Shown: one piece after another, positions 1 through 5,733 of the stretch | Layout of the letters: each line of letters starts with the position of its first letter | Numbering within the stretch: position 1 is the first letter of the stretch | Assembly: GCA_910588435.1 (NCBI GenBank) | Contig: CAJUPL010000022.1 | Coordinates: forward strand, 1-29,708 | DNA: 29,708 bases | Direction: 5' to 3' | Origin: an uncultured Eggerthellaceae bacterium | GTDB taxonomy: Bacteria > Actinomycetota > Coriobacteriia > Coriobacteriales > Eggerthellaceae | The notes under the pieces: model-generated | The model's input: the letters and a program-made list of their open reading frames with translations, nothing else | The model's database searches: none | Told to the model about the DNA's origin: nothing | Made by a program: the position numbers and the translations under genes

Positions 1-43
1 CTCAAGGCGGAGGTCGCCGGTTCGAATCCGGTCGGAGCTACCA
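1..43 (+). tRNA. tRNA-Glu(CTC), 3' half only
   Basis: Read back from the encoded CCA (41-43), this is a discriminator A, a 7-nt acceptor arm, a T-arm GCCGG/TTCGAAT/CCGGT, a 5-nt variable loop and an anticodon stem strand GGCGG preceded by CTCAA. That makes the first three bases of the window the anticodon CTC (Glu, codon GAG) with A37 and A38. The acceptor strand would allow the G1-U72 pair common in tRNA-Glu. The 5' half is outside the window. The integrase gene next to it makes this the likely integration target, with the phage end restoring the tRNA 3' part. That it is a tRNA 3' end is clear; the Glu identity is moderately sure. Confidence 0.75.
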
Positions 44-53
44 AGAAACAGCA

Positions 54-84
54 GGTCAGAGCGTTGTCCGCTCTGGCCTTTTTT
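54..84 (+). terminator. tRNA intrinsic terminator
   Basis: A 10-bp stem (54-63 with 69-78, one G-U pair) and a short loop are followed by six T residues at 79-84. It lies 10 nt after the tRNA CCA and would end the tRNA transcript. It lies within or just outside the attachment core, so it may be phage-supplied. Confidence 0.85.
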
Positions 85-99
85 CTTGAAAACGGCCAA

Positions 100-121
100 A
101 TGGAAGAATCATGGAAGAATC
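100..121. repeat. Tandem 11-bp repeat, candidate integrase arm-type sites
   Basis: The unit ATGGAAGAATC occurs twice head to tail at 100-110 and 111-121. It lies between the tRNA 3' end and the stop codon of the adjacent integrase. Tyrosine integrases with N-terminal arm-binding domains use short direct repeats beside the core site, and the position fits that role. The repeat is seen directly; integrase binding is inferred. Confidence 0.55.
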
Positions 122-145
122 GTGCTTCCAGATGTGCCGTCAGCA

Positions 146-1321
146 TCACCAATCCACCAGCTTTATGGCCTCTTGCATATCCTCCATATCCACGTGATCA
201 TAGAGGTCTGACATAGCCTCGCTCGAATGCCCCAATAGGTTCTGGGCTACCTCTTTTGGCACGCCCTTCTTTCTCAGCTGCGTTCTGTAGCTGTGCCTCA
301 TCTCATGAACCGTACATCCTGGATATCCAAGCGCCTCGCGATTCTGGCGCCACCATCGCGTTGAGGCATCAGGCATGAGCCTCTTTCCCATCCCATCGCA
401 TATGAGGGGTGTCTTGGATGTCACTACAGGCACTGCGGCGTTCCACTTTCTCCGCGTTCTTGCGAACAGGTAGATCTGATGGTCTAAAGCGGCTTCTAGA
501 TCACGTTCCACTGACCCTGTGAGCGGGATATCACGCACCTTGCCATTCTTGGTCTCATCCCTTAGATTCCCGCCGCTGTCAAAGTTGTGACGCACATGGA
601 TCACCTTTGCTTTGAAGTCTATGTCTTCCCAGGAGAGCCCGTGCGACTCTCCACGGCGGAGTCCTAGCTTGATCCCCAGCAAGACCACCAGCTGTGTTGG
701 CTGGCGTGGATCCAGCTTCGATATGAGGTCATCCATCTCATCATGGGTGAGGGCCTTCTTCTCCTTCGTGTCCGGCTTCGGGCGTTCAGCATATTCCACT
801 GGGCTTGACCCGATCACCTTATCCTTGACCATTTGCTTGAACATCTTGTAGACCGTGGCTGATATGCTGGATAGGTATGTACCTGATAGGGGCTTCCCTG
901 ACGGGCTCTCGCCTTTGGCCAAGAGCTCATACATCTCATCGATGTCCTCAAAGGTGACATCCCATGGTGCTGCGTAGCCAAGATGCAGATTCACGCATTT
1001 GATGTGGTCTACATACTTGCGCCAGGTACCATGAGCGACTTCCTTCTCTTGCTGCAGGAGCCACGCCTCTGAGTATTCTCTGACCGTCTTGGCATCAGTG
1101 CGCCGACGCACCACCAGATCGCTCTCTATCTCTGTGATGAACTCTCGCAGCGCTGCCTTCGCTTCGGTGTAGGTGCCGTGGAATACGCGCGTGAGCTGTT
1201 CGTACTTGCCGGTCTTCTTGCTGCGGCCGATGGGCACGCGCAGCTGCCATTTGCGGCACTTGGATCTAGGCTTGCCAGGCTCCAACTGGATGACGGAACC
1301 ATCGCCCCGCACCTTGGGCAT
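146..1321 (-). CDS. int: Phage tyrosine integrase
   Basis: A 391-aa tyrosine recombinase that would insert and excise the prophage at the adjacent tRNA. The N-terminal about 70 residues form an AP2-like arm-binding region rich in basic residues. A SAM-like core-binding domain spans about 80-180, and the catalytic domain about 190-385. Catalytic residues are visible: Arg222 in LGLRRGE, Lys near 259-261, His339 and Arg342 in HEMRHSY, His365 in LLGHSS and the nucleophile Tyr374. The ATG is preceded by AAAGGAG at a normal distance. The gene ends about 100 bp from the tRNA CCA and reads towards the attachment site, the usual layout for tRNA-integrating phages. It looks intact. Confidence 0.95.
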   Translation of the reverse strand: MPKVRGDGSVIQLEPGKPRSKCRKWQLRVPIGRSKKTGKYEQLTRVFHGTYTEAKAALREFITEIESDLVVRRRTDAKTVREYSEAWLLQQEKEVAHGTWRKYVDHIKCVNLHLGYAAPWDVTFEDIDEMYELLAKGESPSGKPLSGTYLSSISATVYKMFKQMVKDKVIGSSPVEYAERPKPDTKEKKALTHDEMDDLISKLDPRQPTQLVVLLGIKLGLRRGESHGLSWEDIDFKAKVIHVRHNFDSGGNLRDETKNGKVRDIPLTGSVERDLEAALDHQIYLFARTRRKWNAAVPVVTSKTPLICDGMGKRLMPDASTRWWRQNREALGYPGCTVHEMRHSYRTQLRKKGVPKEVAQNLLGHSSEAMSDLYDHVDMEDMQEAIKLVDW

Positions 1322-1344
1322 GATAGAATCTCCTTTGGGTTATG

Positions 1345-1416
1345 GTCGGCAACTCTACGGAGTCCGACCCCTGCTTAGAGCCCCGCGTGCTATCCGCCAA
1401 GATTAAGCGCGGGGCT
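1345..1416 (-). other. Two stem-loops upstream of the integrase gene
   Basis: Between the antitoxin stop and the integrase start there are two inverted repeats. One has arms 1379-1387 and 1408-1416 (9 bp, perfect, AGCCCCGCG/CGCGGGGCT). The other has outer arms 1345-1350 and 1365-1370 (GGTCGG/CCGACC) with an inner ACTC/GAGT pairing. Neither is followed by a clear T-run on the minus strand, so they are not convincing terminators. In the minus-strand RNA they would form a structured leader of the integrase message, or they could be protein-binding sites. Function unknown. Confidence 0.5.
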
Positions 1417-1478
1417 TGATTTGTCTAGGATGCGCGCTCCCAGTGGTCACGCCCTCTCTTGTGATGCATGAGTCCTTC

Positions 1479-1751
1479 TTAAGCCAGCGCTAGCAGTTCG
1501 CGGTCAACAGCCTGCCGATAGAACTCAGATTTGCTCATGCCGCGGTTGGCTATGGTCGCGTCGATGGCAGCCACGCGCGACTTCGGCAAACGGAATGACA
1601 CAACGGTGAGCTCATCAGCATCGTCTGCCTTGGGAACGCCCATCACCACGTTCTCTAGGTGGCCCTCCCACTCGCCGCTCTCGTATTCAGCGGCCATCTT
1701 CTCCAATTGGTCATCTGTCAAGATGACGCCGTTCTCTGTCTCGTAGTTCAT
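1479..1751 (-). CDS. Ribbon-helix-helix antitoxin-like protein
   Basis: A 90-aa protein starting at an ATG preceded by AAGGAG; the reading frame is open further upstream but that part overlaps the neighbour in another frame and has no good start. Residues about 48-88 form a ribbon-helix-helix DNA-binding fold: a strand VVSFRLP, helix SRVAAIDATIANRG, then a second helix beginning SKSEFYRQAV. The acidic N-terminal half (VILTDDQLEKMAAEYESG and on) resembles the toxin-binding part of small CopG/RelB-like antitoxins. It lies 14 bp downstream of the 88-aa putative toxin in the same direction. Such antitoxins normally neutralize the partner and repress their own operon. The DNA-binding fold is well supported; the antitoxin role rests on context. 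Confidence 0.7.
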   Translation of the reverse strand: MNYETENGVILTDDQLEKMAAEYESGEWEGHLENVVMGVPKADDADELTVVSFRLPKSRVAAIDATIANRGMSKSEFYRQAVDRELLALA

Positions 1752-1765
1752 GGTGACTCCTTTCT

Positions 1766-2032
1766 TCAGAGCAAGCCGGTCTCTCGCAATGTCTTCTTCG
1801 ATGGGGGCGTCATGGCGTGGAATACGAGCACATCCCCGTTGGAAAGCGTCACCGCCACCATCTCGATCATGCGGCCCTTCGCATCGAATCCAACAGCGAC
1901 CTTCTGCGCAACATCGGCATCCAGGCGCATCCCTGTAGCGATCCTCGCTCCCCAAGCATGCGCGATGTCTTCTGGCGTGAGCTCGGGATGGCGCTCCATT
2001 ATGCGACCGTGAACAATGATGCTGTCTTCCAT
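1766..2032 (-). CDS. Putative toxin of a type II toxin-antitoxin pair
   Basis: An 88-aa protein with a strong AGGAGG site upstream of its ATG. It contains ELTPEDIAHAW, an RIATGMRLD segment, and alternating strands around FDAKGRMIEMVAV and DVLVFHAMTPPSK, a small alpha/beta layout like that of BrnT/RelE-size toxins. I do not recognise a defined toxin family with certainty. Its size, toxin-first order and the adjacent ribbon-helix-helix gene suggest a toxin-antitoxin pair, which would sit in the lysogenic region and could act in prophage maintenance or exclusion of other phages. Alternatively it is an unrelated small protein. Confidence 0.5.
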   Translation of the reverse strand: MEDSIIVHGRIMERHPELTPEDIAHAWGARIATGMRLDADVAQKVAVGFDAKGRMIEMVAVTLSNGDVLVFHAMTPPSKKTLRETGLL

Positions 2033-2061
2033 ACCTGCCTCCTAACTGCAATACAGTAAGT

Positions 2062-2088
2062 GTAATACAAATATCGTATTTCGGTCAA
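2062..2088 (-). promoter_or_regulatory. Candidate promoter of the toxin-antitoxin pair
   Basis: On the minus strand TTGACC (2088 to 2083) is followed after 15 bp by TATTAC (2067 to 2062), upstream of the toxin ribosome site. The spacer is short. An inverted repeat AATAC/GTATT (2065-2069 and 2077-2081) lies between the two boxes and could be a binding site for the ribbon-helix-helix protein. Confidence 0.35.
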
Positions 2089-2138
2089 GATGTCGAACTT
2101 ATATCTCGAAATCGAACGGTATCACGGCGTAGATCGGC

Positions 2139-3071
2139 TCACACTGATAGGACATTCTCCGGAAGGTTCTCAAGGTAATAGTCCTCGTCGATTATCTGAA
2201 GAGAACTGCCTTCCAGTTGCAGCTTCTCAGCTTTCTTGAGCTTGCTCGATTTCGATCCATTCAATGCAGCAACGTAATCAAATGATCCCAAAACCAGATA
2301 GTCAGTTTTCTTAGTGACATTTGCCTGTGGAGTAGCGCCTGCATTGACGGCGTATTGCATTCCTTCAGAGCGAGTCATCGAGGAAAGCTTCCCCGTGAAG
2401 CAGATATTGCAATCGTAGAATGGATTGTCTTCGTCAATGAAATCTACAGTTTGGACAATGCCGTCAATGTCTATCTTCTTCGTGCTGCGTTTCCGTGTTC
2501 GTTTATAGCCCGCATCAGGGTCTTCGCCATACTTATCGACCAGTAGCGGCCTTAGAGCTTCATAGCAAAAATGAGTGACCTCGCAATCAGATAAGGCTCT
2601 ATGGTGTCTCACGTTGATGTTCTCGCCACTTATTCGCTTGCATTCCTCTTTGACCGACCATAGATCTTTGGGGCAATCAAGTGTATGCATTGCTATTCGC
2701 TTCGTATCGAAGAGGAGGTTTTTCGCGAAAGCTTCCCCATCTTTAGAGCGGATAAAGCTGATATCAAAACAAACATTGTGACCTAATACTGGATCAGCTC
2801 CAACGAATTTGAGAAAATCGCCAATTACCTGATCGCTGCATGGAGCGTCTTTGACCATCTCATTAGTGATATCCGTTAATCCTTCGATGAATGGATCAAT
2901 AGGTTGGGAAGGCTTGATGAGAGTTTGAAAACTATGTGTTTGAATTCCACCTCGGATGCGAATCGCTGCAATCTCAATCAGTTCATCATAGCGTGGGCTT
3001 AAGCCAGTAGTTTCTGTGTCGATCACCACGTAATCGTGCACATTGAGCAGCTTCGTTTTTGCAGAGCCCAT
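2139..3071 (-). CDS. DnaQ-like 3'-5' exonuclease fused to BRCT domain
   Basis: A 310-aa protein. Residues about 12-175 are a DEDDh exonuclease as in the polymerase III epsilon subunit: motif I DTETTG (Asp18, Glu20), motif II HNVCFDISF (Asp103), motif III HHRALSD (His157, Asp162). After a basic linker (KRTRKRSTKK, about 190-199), residues about 220-305 form a BRCT domain (NICFTGKL, a helix, then TKKTDYLVLG), as at the end of NAD-dependent DNA ligase and some RNase T/DnaQ-like proteins. I use the ATG at 3069-3071. It is separated by one base from the repressor stop (TAA-A-ATG), so translation is probably coupled and the gene is expressed in the lysogen. Likely roles are DNA repair or defence; the exact substrate cannot be told. 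Confidence 0.88.
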   Translation of the reverse strand: MGSAKTKLLNVHDYVVIDTETTGLSPRYDELIEIAAIRIRGGIQTHSFQTLIKPSQPIDPFIEGLTDITNEMVKDAPCSDQVIGDFLKFVGADPVLGHNVCFDISFIRSKDGEAFAKNLLFDTKRIAMHTLDCPKDLWSVKEECKRISGENINVRHHRALSDCEVTHFCYEALRPLLVDKYGEDPDAGYKRTRKRSTKKIDIDGIVQTVDFIDEDNPFYDCNICFTGKLSSMTRSEGMQYAVNAGATPQANVTKKTDYLVLGSFDYVAALNGSKSSKLKKAEKLQLEGSSLQIIDEDYYLENLPENVLSV

Positions 3072-3072
3072 T

Positions 3073-3708
3073 TTAGAATCCCCAATCGAACGGAAGGACG
3101 TAGTACACCACACGGCCTATCACAGTGATGGTCTCAGTGCCTGGCTCGTTGTAGTTATAGGTCTCAGGCGCGTAAGTCGGATCAGTGGAATCCGGTACCA
3201 GCTGGAAGCCGTTATTCAGCTTCTTCACGCGCTTCACGGTGGCGTCGAACCCATTCACGCAGACCGCATAAGGCTGACCGTCACGATCCACATCCTCACA
3301 GGGGTCAACCAGTGCATAGCATCCGTTCGGGAGGATACGGTTCATGCTCTCACCCTTGACCTCCAAGAGGAACGATTCGGGATATCTGTCTGCTACCTTC
3401 TTAGGCACGGGATGCGTACCCTCGACCTCTATCATCTCGATGGGGGTGCCCGCGGCTATGGAACCGTAGAGGGGCATATCCACAAAGCCTTCTGCTGTTG
3501 GTTTAATAAACTCAATGTTGTCAAGGCCTAACAGCCATTCGATACTACAGCCATACACATCATGAATCTTCAGAAGCAGATCAGAGTTAAGACTCTGCTC
3601 ACCTCGTTCATAGTTCCCGTAGTTTTGTTGACTCAAGCCTAAAGGCTCGGCGAACCTTGCCTGTGATGTTTTTCCTCGAAGCTCAGCAAGCCGATTGAAA
3701 TATTTCAA
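3073..3708 (-). CDS. CI/LexA-like prophage repressor (S24 peptidase)
   Basis: A 211-aa repressor. Residues about 3-62 are an XRE helix-turn-helix (TSQARFAEPLGLSQQNYGNYERG). Residues about 80-205 are the S24 self-cleavage domain, with the Ala86-Gly87 cleavage site in SIAAGTP, Ser121 in KGESMN and Lys159 in DATVKRV. This predicts RecA-stimulated self-cleavage and induction on DNA damage. I choose the TTG at 3706-3708 because AGGAGG lies 8 bases before it; an ATG at 3762 would add 18 residues but has no good ribosome site and reads into the promoter region. It faces the Cro-like gene across the operator region and is coupled to the exonuclease-BRCT gene. Confidence 0.93.
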   Translation of the reverse strand: MKYFNRLAELRGKTSQARFAEPLGLSQQNYGNYERGEQSLNSDLLLKIHDVYGCSIEWLLGLDNIEFIKPTAEGFVDMPLYGSIAAGTPIEMIEVEGTHPVPKKVADRYPESFLLEVKGESMNRILPNGCYALVDPCEDVDRDGQPYAVCVNGFDATVKRVKKLNNGFQLVPDSTDPTYAPETYNYNEPGTETITVIGRVVYYVLPFDWGF

Positions 3709-3779
3709 GATCCTCACCTCCTGCGACTTGCAATAGTACAAGAAAAACTTAGCTATACACAAAAGAATCTAAAAATCTC

Positions 3780-3795
3780 ACTTGTTTTCACAAGT
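3780..3795. promoter_or_regulatory. Operator palindrome between repressor and cro-like genes
   Basis: A perfect 16-bp dyad with arms ACTTGT and ACAAGT around TTTC. It covers the -35 box of the rightward promoter, so a bound repressor dimer would block early transcription. It is the likely site of the CI-like repressor or the Cro-like protein. Nearby partial half-sites exist (ACTTG and ACAAG at about 3725-3742, read with wider spacing) but I see no second perfect copy. Confidence 0.7.
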
Positions 3796-3809
3796 AAAAC
3801 TGTTATTCT
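3782..3809 (+). promoter_or_regulatory. Rightward early promoter
   Basis: TTGTTT (3782-3787) and TATTCT (3804-3809) are separated by 16 bp. Transcription would start near 3816, about 40 nt before the Cro-like start. The operator dyad overlaps the -35 box. This is the expected early lytic promoter; assigned by pattern only. Confidence 0.6.
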
Positions 3810-3855
3810 TGCAACGTCAAAACTAAAAGAAAGTCTTTTAGATTGGTGGTAAAGG

Positions 3856-4062
3856 ATGAATAGGATCTCTTCTGAACGAACTCTTCTAGGCATTACTCAG
3901 AAGCAGTTTGCAAAAGAAATGGGCGTGGATCCAGCGACCGTTGTTCGCTGGGAGAAAGGCGGGAATGTTCCACAAGACAAGCTCCTGAAGATGCGTCCGC
4001 TGTTTCATTGCGACCTCGATTGGCTGCTTGGCGCGTCTGACGAACGCAAGACGGTCGCATAG
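3856..4062 (+). CDS. Cro-like XRE DNA-binding protein
   Basis: A 68-aa helix-turn-helix protein, the first gene of the rightward operon. The HTH is seen in GITQKQFAKEMGVDPATVVRWEKG (about residues 12-35), followed by WLLGASDE near the end. That tail resembles WLLGLD in the repressor, as expected for two regulators of the same control region. The ATG follows GGTGGTAAAGG, a weak ribosome site. Likely acts as the Cro-type repressor that favours lytic growth. Confidence 0.85.
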   Translation: MNRISSERTLLGITQKQFAKEMGVDPATVVRWEKGGNVPQDKLLKMRPLFHCDLDWLLGASDERKTVA

Positions 4063-4070
4063 GAGGAAGC

Positions 4071-4268
4071 ATGAAAGGCCTATACAAAGCAGTGACCGAA
4101 GCGGCAAAGCGCTATGACAAGCTCAATCGCGCTTACACCGAAGTGCGAATAGAGACGATCTCCTTCATCTACGAGCTTCCTCGGGATGACGTTCGCGAGA
4201 TGGTCTATGACGCTATCGAGGTTCGTAAGGAGCTGCTCAATCTGCTCAATGAGGTGACCAATGTCTAA
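4071..4268 (+). CDS. Small helical early protein
   Basis: A 65-aa protein with AGGAGG before its ATG, 8 nt after the cro-like stop. It is mostly predicted helix (KAVTEAAKRYDKLNRAY; VREMVYDAIEVRKELLNLLNEV) and highly charged. I do not recognise a family. Its end overlaps the next gene by 8 nt, so it is part of the early operon. Confidence 0.75.
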   Translation: MKGLYKAVTEAAKRYDKLNRAYTEVRIETISFIYELPRDDVREMVYDAIEVRKELLNLLNEVTNV

Positions 4269-4545
4269 GGAATCCATCACCTACGAAGAGTCCGTAGACA
4301 TCATCGCTCGCCAGGAGGTCGAGGAGCTGAAGGTGATCGTCTCCTTCGACGATCTGGAAGCTGCTATCGGCAGAGCGAATGCGAGGAATCTCAAGCACAA
4401 CGTGAACCAGGCTTTTCAGGCGAAAGCTGCGCAGCGCATCGAGGTTGTTGCAGACCTGTTCTCCGTATCGCAGGATGCTCTCACTGAGAACGTGAGAGCT
4501 CGATGCAAGGAGATCATCGAAGGATCCGTAGAGGAGAAAGCATGA
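4261..4545 (+). CDS. Early hypothetical protein
   Basis: A 94-aa acidic, helix-rich protein starting inside the end of the preceding gene (GAGGTG just before ATG). No Cys cluster or known motif is seen. Residues about 25-75 (VIVSFDDLEAAIGRANARN onward) look like a small folded domain. It ends in an ATGA overlap with the next gene, so translation is coupled. Function unknown. Confidence 0.7.
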   Translation: MSKESITYEESVDIIARQEVEELKVIVSFDDLEAAIGRANARNLKHNVNQAFQAKAAQRIEVVADLFSVSQDALTENVRARCKEIIEGSVEEKA

Positions 4546-4805
4546 ATCAACTCAATAGATGGAACCCTGAGACGCGAGAGTACGAGCCCTATGGCGTGCC
4601 TTCTGAATGGAACGTCTCAACCTATGGGTCGGACATGGAGGCTCAGGTCAACTGCGCAGGATGCGGCCATGTGATGGCTTTCGGAGACACGTACACATCT
4701 CGTTTCATCCATGCACGCCCTTCAGGCTTTGGATACGGAGTCTGCGATATCTGCCACGAAGCTGAGGTCAAGCATGATCTTCGGGCTATGGAGCGGCGAT
4801 CATGA
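4542..4805 (+). CDS. Small zinc-ribbon protein
   Basis: An 87-aa protein starting at the ATG of an ATGA overlap with the previous stop, with GGAG upstream. It has two Cys pairs, CAGC (about 37-40) and CDIC (about 69-72), that could bind one zinc. The N-terminal NRWNPETREYEPYGVP is typical of small phage proteins that begin with a Trp/Pro-rich strand. Function unknown; one of several Cys-rich small proteins in this early region. Confidence 0.75.
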   Translation: MNQLNRWNPETREYEPYGVPSEWNVSTYGSDMEAQVNCAGCGHVMAFGDTYTSRFIHARPSGFGYGVCDICHEAEVKHDLRAMERRS

Positions 4806-5068
4806 TCCAGGAGATATCGCTCATGGATGTTCCCGAAGAGGTGCGCCCTGGACGCAAGCACAAGCGAGAGCGCGAATTCGCACGCAAGTGCGTGGAGGAC
4901 TTCTTCCAGGGCGGGTATGCGGTGGCTGAGGTCAAGCACATCCCCGTGGCGCTCAACACCACGAGCGTGTATGCAGCATTCAGACGCTGCTTGCTAGGAA
5001 CCGATGTCCTGGCGCTGCGCTACGGAGGGCGGATCTTCCTCTGCAGGCGCGATATCGAGGAGTCCTAG
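4802..5068 (+). CDS. Early hypothetical protein, possibly winged-helix
   Basis: An 88-aa protein in ATGA overlap with the preceding gene. The N-terminus is basic (RPGRKHKRERE), then helices and a strand-rich end (DVLALRYGGRIFLCRRD). The helix segment LNTTSVYAAFRRCL followed by a beta hairpin would fit a winged-helix DNA-binding domain, but this is a guess from pattern. A second in-frame ATG at 4823 is possible. It is the last gene before a hairpin-rich gap. Confidence 0.7.
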   Translation: MIQEISLMDVPEEVRPGRKHKREREFARKCVEDFFQGGYAVAEVKHIPVALNTTSVYAAFRRCLLGTDVLALRYGGRIFLCRRDIEES

Positions 5069-5074
5069 CAGATT

Positions 5075-5132
5075 CCTCGGTGCCCCCGTTTGACGCTGCT
5101 GGGCGGGAGCACCGAGGAGCCTGCTGGCTCCT
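5075..5132 (+). other. Competing stem-loops after the first early gene block
   Basis: Arms CCTCGGTGC (5075-5083) and GCACCGAGG (5109-5117) form a perfect 9-bp stem. A second hairpin, AGGAGCC/GGCTCCT (5115-5121 and 5126-5132, 4-nt loop), shares bases 5115-5117 with it, so the full forms exclude each other. The second is followed by a weak pyrimidine tract (CCTTTCCTTCCTT). This could be a leaky terminator or attenuator. Confidence 0.5.
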
Positions 5133-5144
5133 ACCTTTCCTTCC

Positions 5145-5182
5145 TTGACATGGCCGGGCAGTCCCTAACTCGCTGCCTGGCC
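5145..5182 (+). promoter_or_regulatory. Inverted repeat behind a TTGACA box, upstream of xis-like gene
   Basis: A consensus-like TTGACA at 5145-5150 is directly followed by an inverted repeat GGCCGGGCAG (5152-5161) and CTGCCTGGCC (5173-5182), 9 of 10 pairs plus a G-U. No good -10 box lies at 17 bp; TAACTC is at 15 bp. It could be a regulated promoter with an operator, or a transcript hairpin ahead of the excisionase-like gene. Confidence 0.35.
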
Positions 5183-5213
5183 GCAAAGAAGAACGTTAAG
5201 AAGAGGTGAGCGA

Positions 5214-5507
5214 ATGCCTAATGAGCCAAGTTGGCTAACGGTTGATGAGTATGCAGAGATGATGCGGCTCCATCCGACGAGCGTCGCACGCCAGTGCCGC
5301 GAAGGAAACCTGCCAGCTGAGAGGGTTGGCGGCAAGTGGCGCATCTACTACGAGCCTCCAGGGTATGACAGACGCATAGAGCAGGCCGCAGAAGAGGTTG
5401 CTGATGTGTCATTCAAGGCATGTGCAGAGATGTTGGATTCCATCATCGGGGGACTTCAGCAGATCAAAGCAGAGCTGAATCAGATAAGGGAAAAGACATG
5501 CTCCTAA
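5214..5507 (+). CDS. Excisionase-like HTH protein
   Basis: A 97-aa protein with an N-terminal MerR/excisionase-type helix-turn-helix (WLTVDEYAEMMRLHPTSVARQ, then an REGNLPAERVGGKWRI wing, residues about 6-45). This is the pattern of the HTH_17/Xis family, which bends DNA at attachment sites. The rest is helical and may be a coiled coil (about 60-95). A GAGG site precedes the ATG. It lies about 230 nt before the second tyrosine recombinase, so it may be the directionality factor for that enzyme or for the integrase at the tRNA. Other members act as plain DNA-binding regulators. Confidence 0.7.
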   Translation: MPNEPSWLTVDEYAEMMRLHPTSVARQCREGNLPAERVGGKWRIYYEPPGYDRRIEQAAEEVADVSFKACAEMLDSIIGGLQQIKAELNQIREKTCS

Positions 5508-5552
5508 CAGAGGGGCCATGGGTGCGCTAATCAAGAAAGCAGGGATGGGGAT

Positions 5553-5678
5553 ATGACGCAGGTTGCCAAGCAGGCGAATGGACATCGCGATCAACCCTTC
5601 GGAGTCTTTGATCCGTTCGCCTGCTCGGGAGCCTGCATCAAGGCTTCAGCAGGTTCAGTGTGGAGCGGGTTGGCTTAG
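5553..5678 (+). CDS. Possible 41-aa micro-protein
   Basis: A short open frame (MTQVAKQANGHRDQ at the start, FACSGAC in the middle, ending SGLA) lies in the gap between the xis-like gene and the second recombinase. A 12-codon frame starting at 5518 ends in an ATGA overlap with it, like the other coupled genes here. It covers the 13-bp inverted repeat at 5570-5624. No family recognised; it may be chance. Confidence 0.25.
   Translation: MTQVAKQANGHRDQPFGVFDPFACSGACIKASAGSVWSGLA
5570..5624. repeat. 13-bp inverted repeat upstream of second recombinase
   Basis: GCAGGCGAATGGA (5570-5582) and TCCGTTCGCCTGC (5612-5624) match at 12 of 13 positions, with a 29-nt spacer. It lies 110 bp before the second recombinase start. 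It could be a recombinase or excisionase binding site, or an RNA hairpin. Confidence 0.5.
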
Positions 5679-5733
5679 GGCAGCGCCGACCCGCCGAGCA
5701 ATGTCGAGGGAAATGCGGGAAAGGAGGTGTGGC

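Noticed and set aside
1345..1416. Intrinsic terminator upstream of the integrase gene
   Set aside because: The stems are good but there is no T-run in the reading direction of either neighbouring gene.
5518..5556. 12-codon frame after the xis-like gene
   Set aside because: Too short to support, and only its ATGA overlap with the 41-aa frame is suggestive; not listed as a gene of its own.
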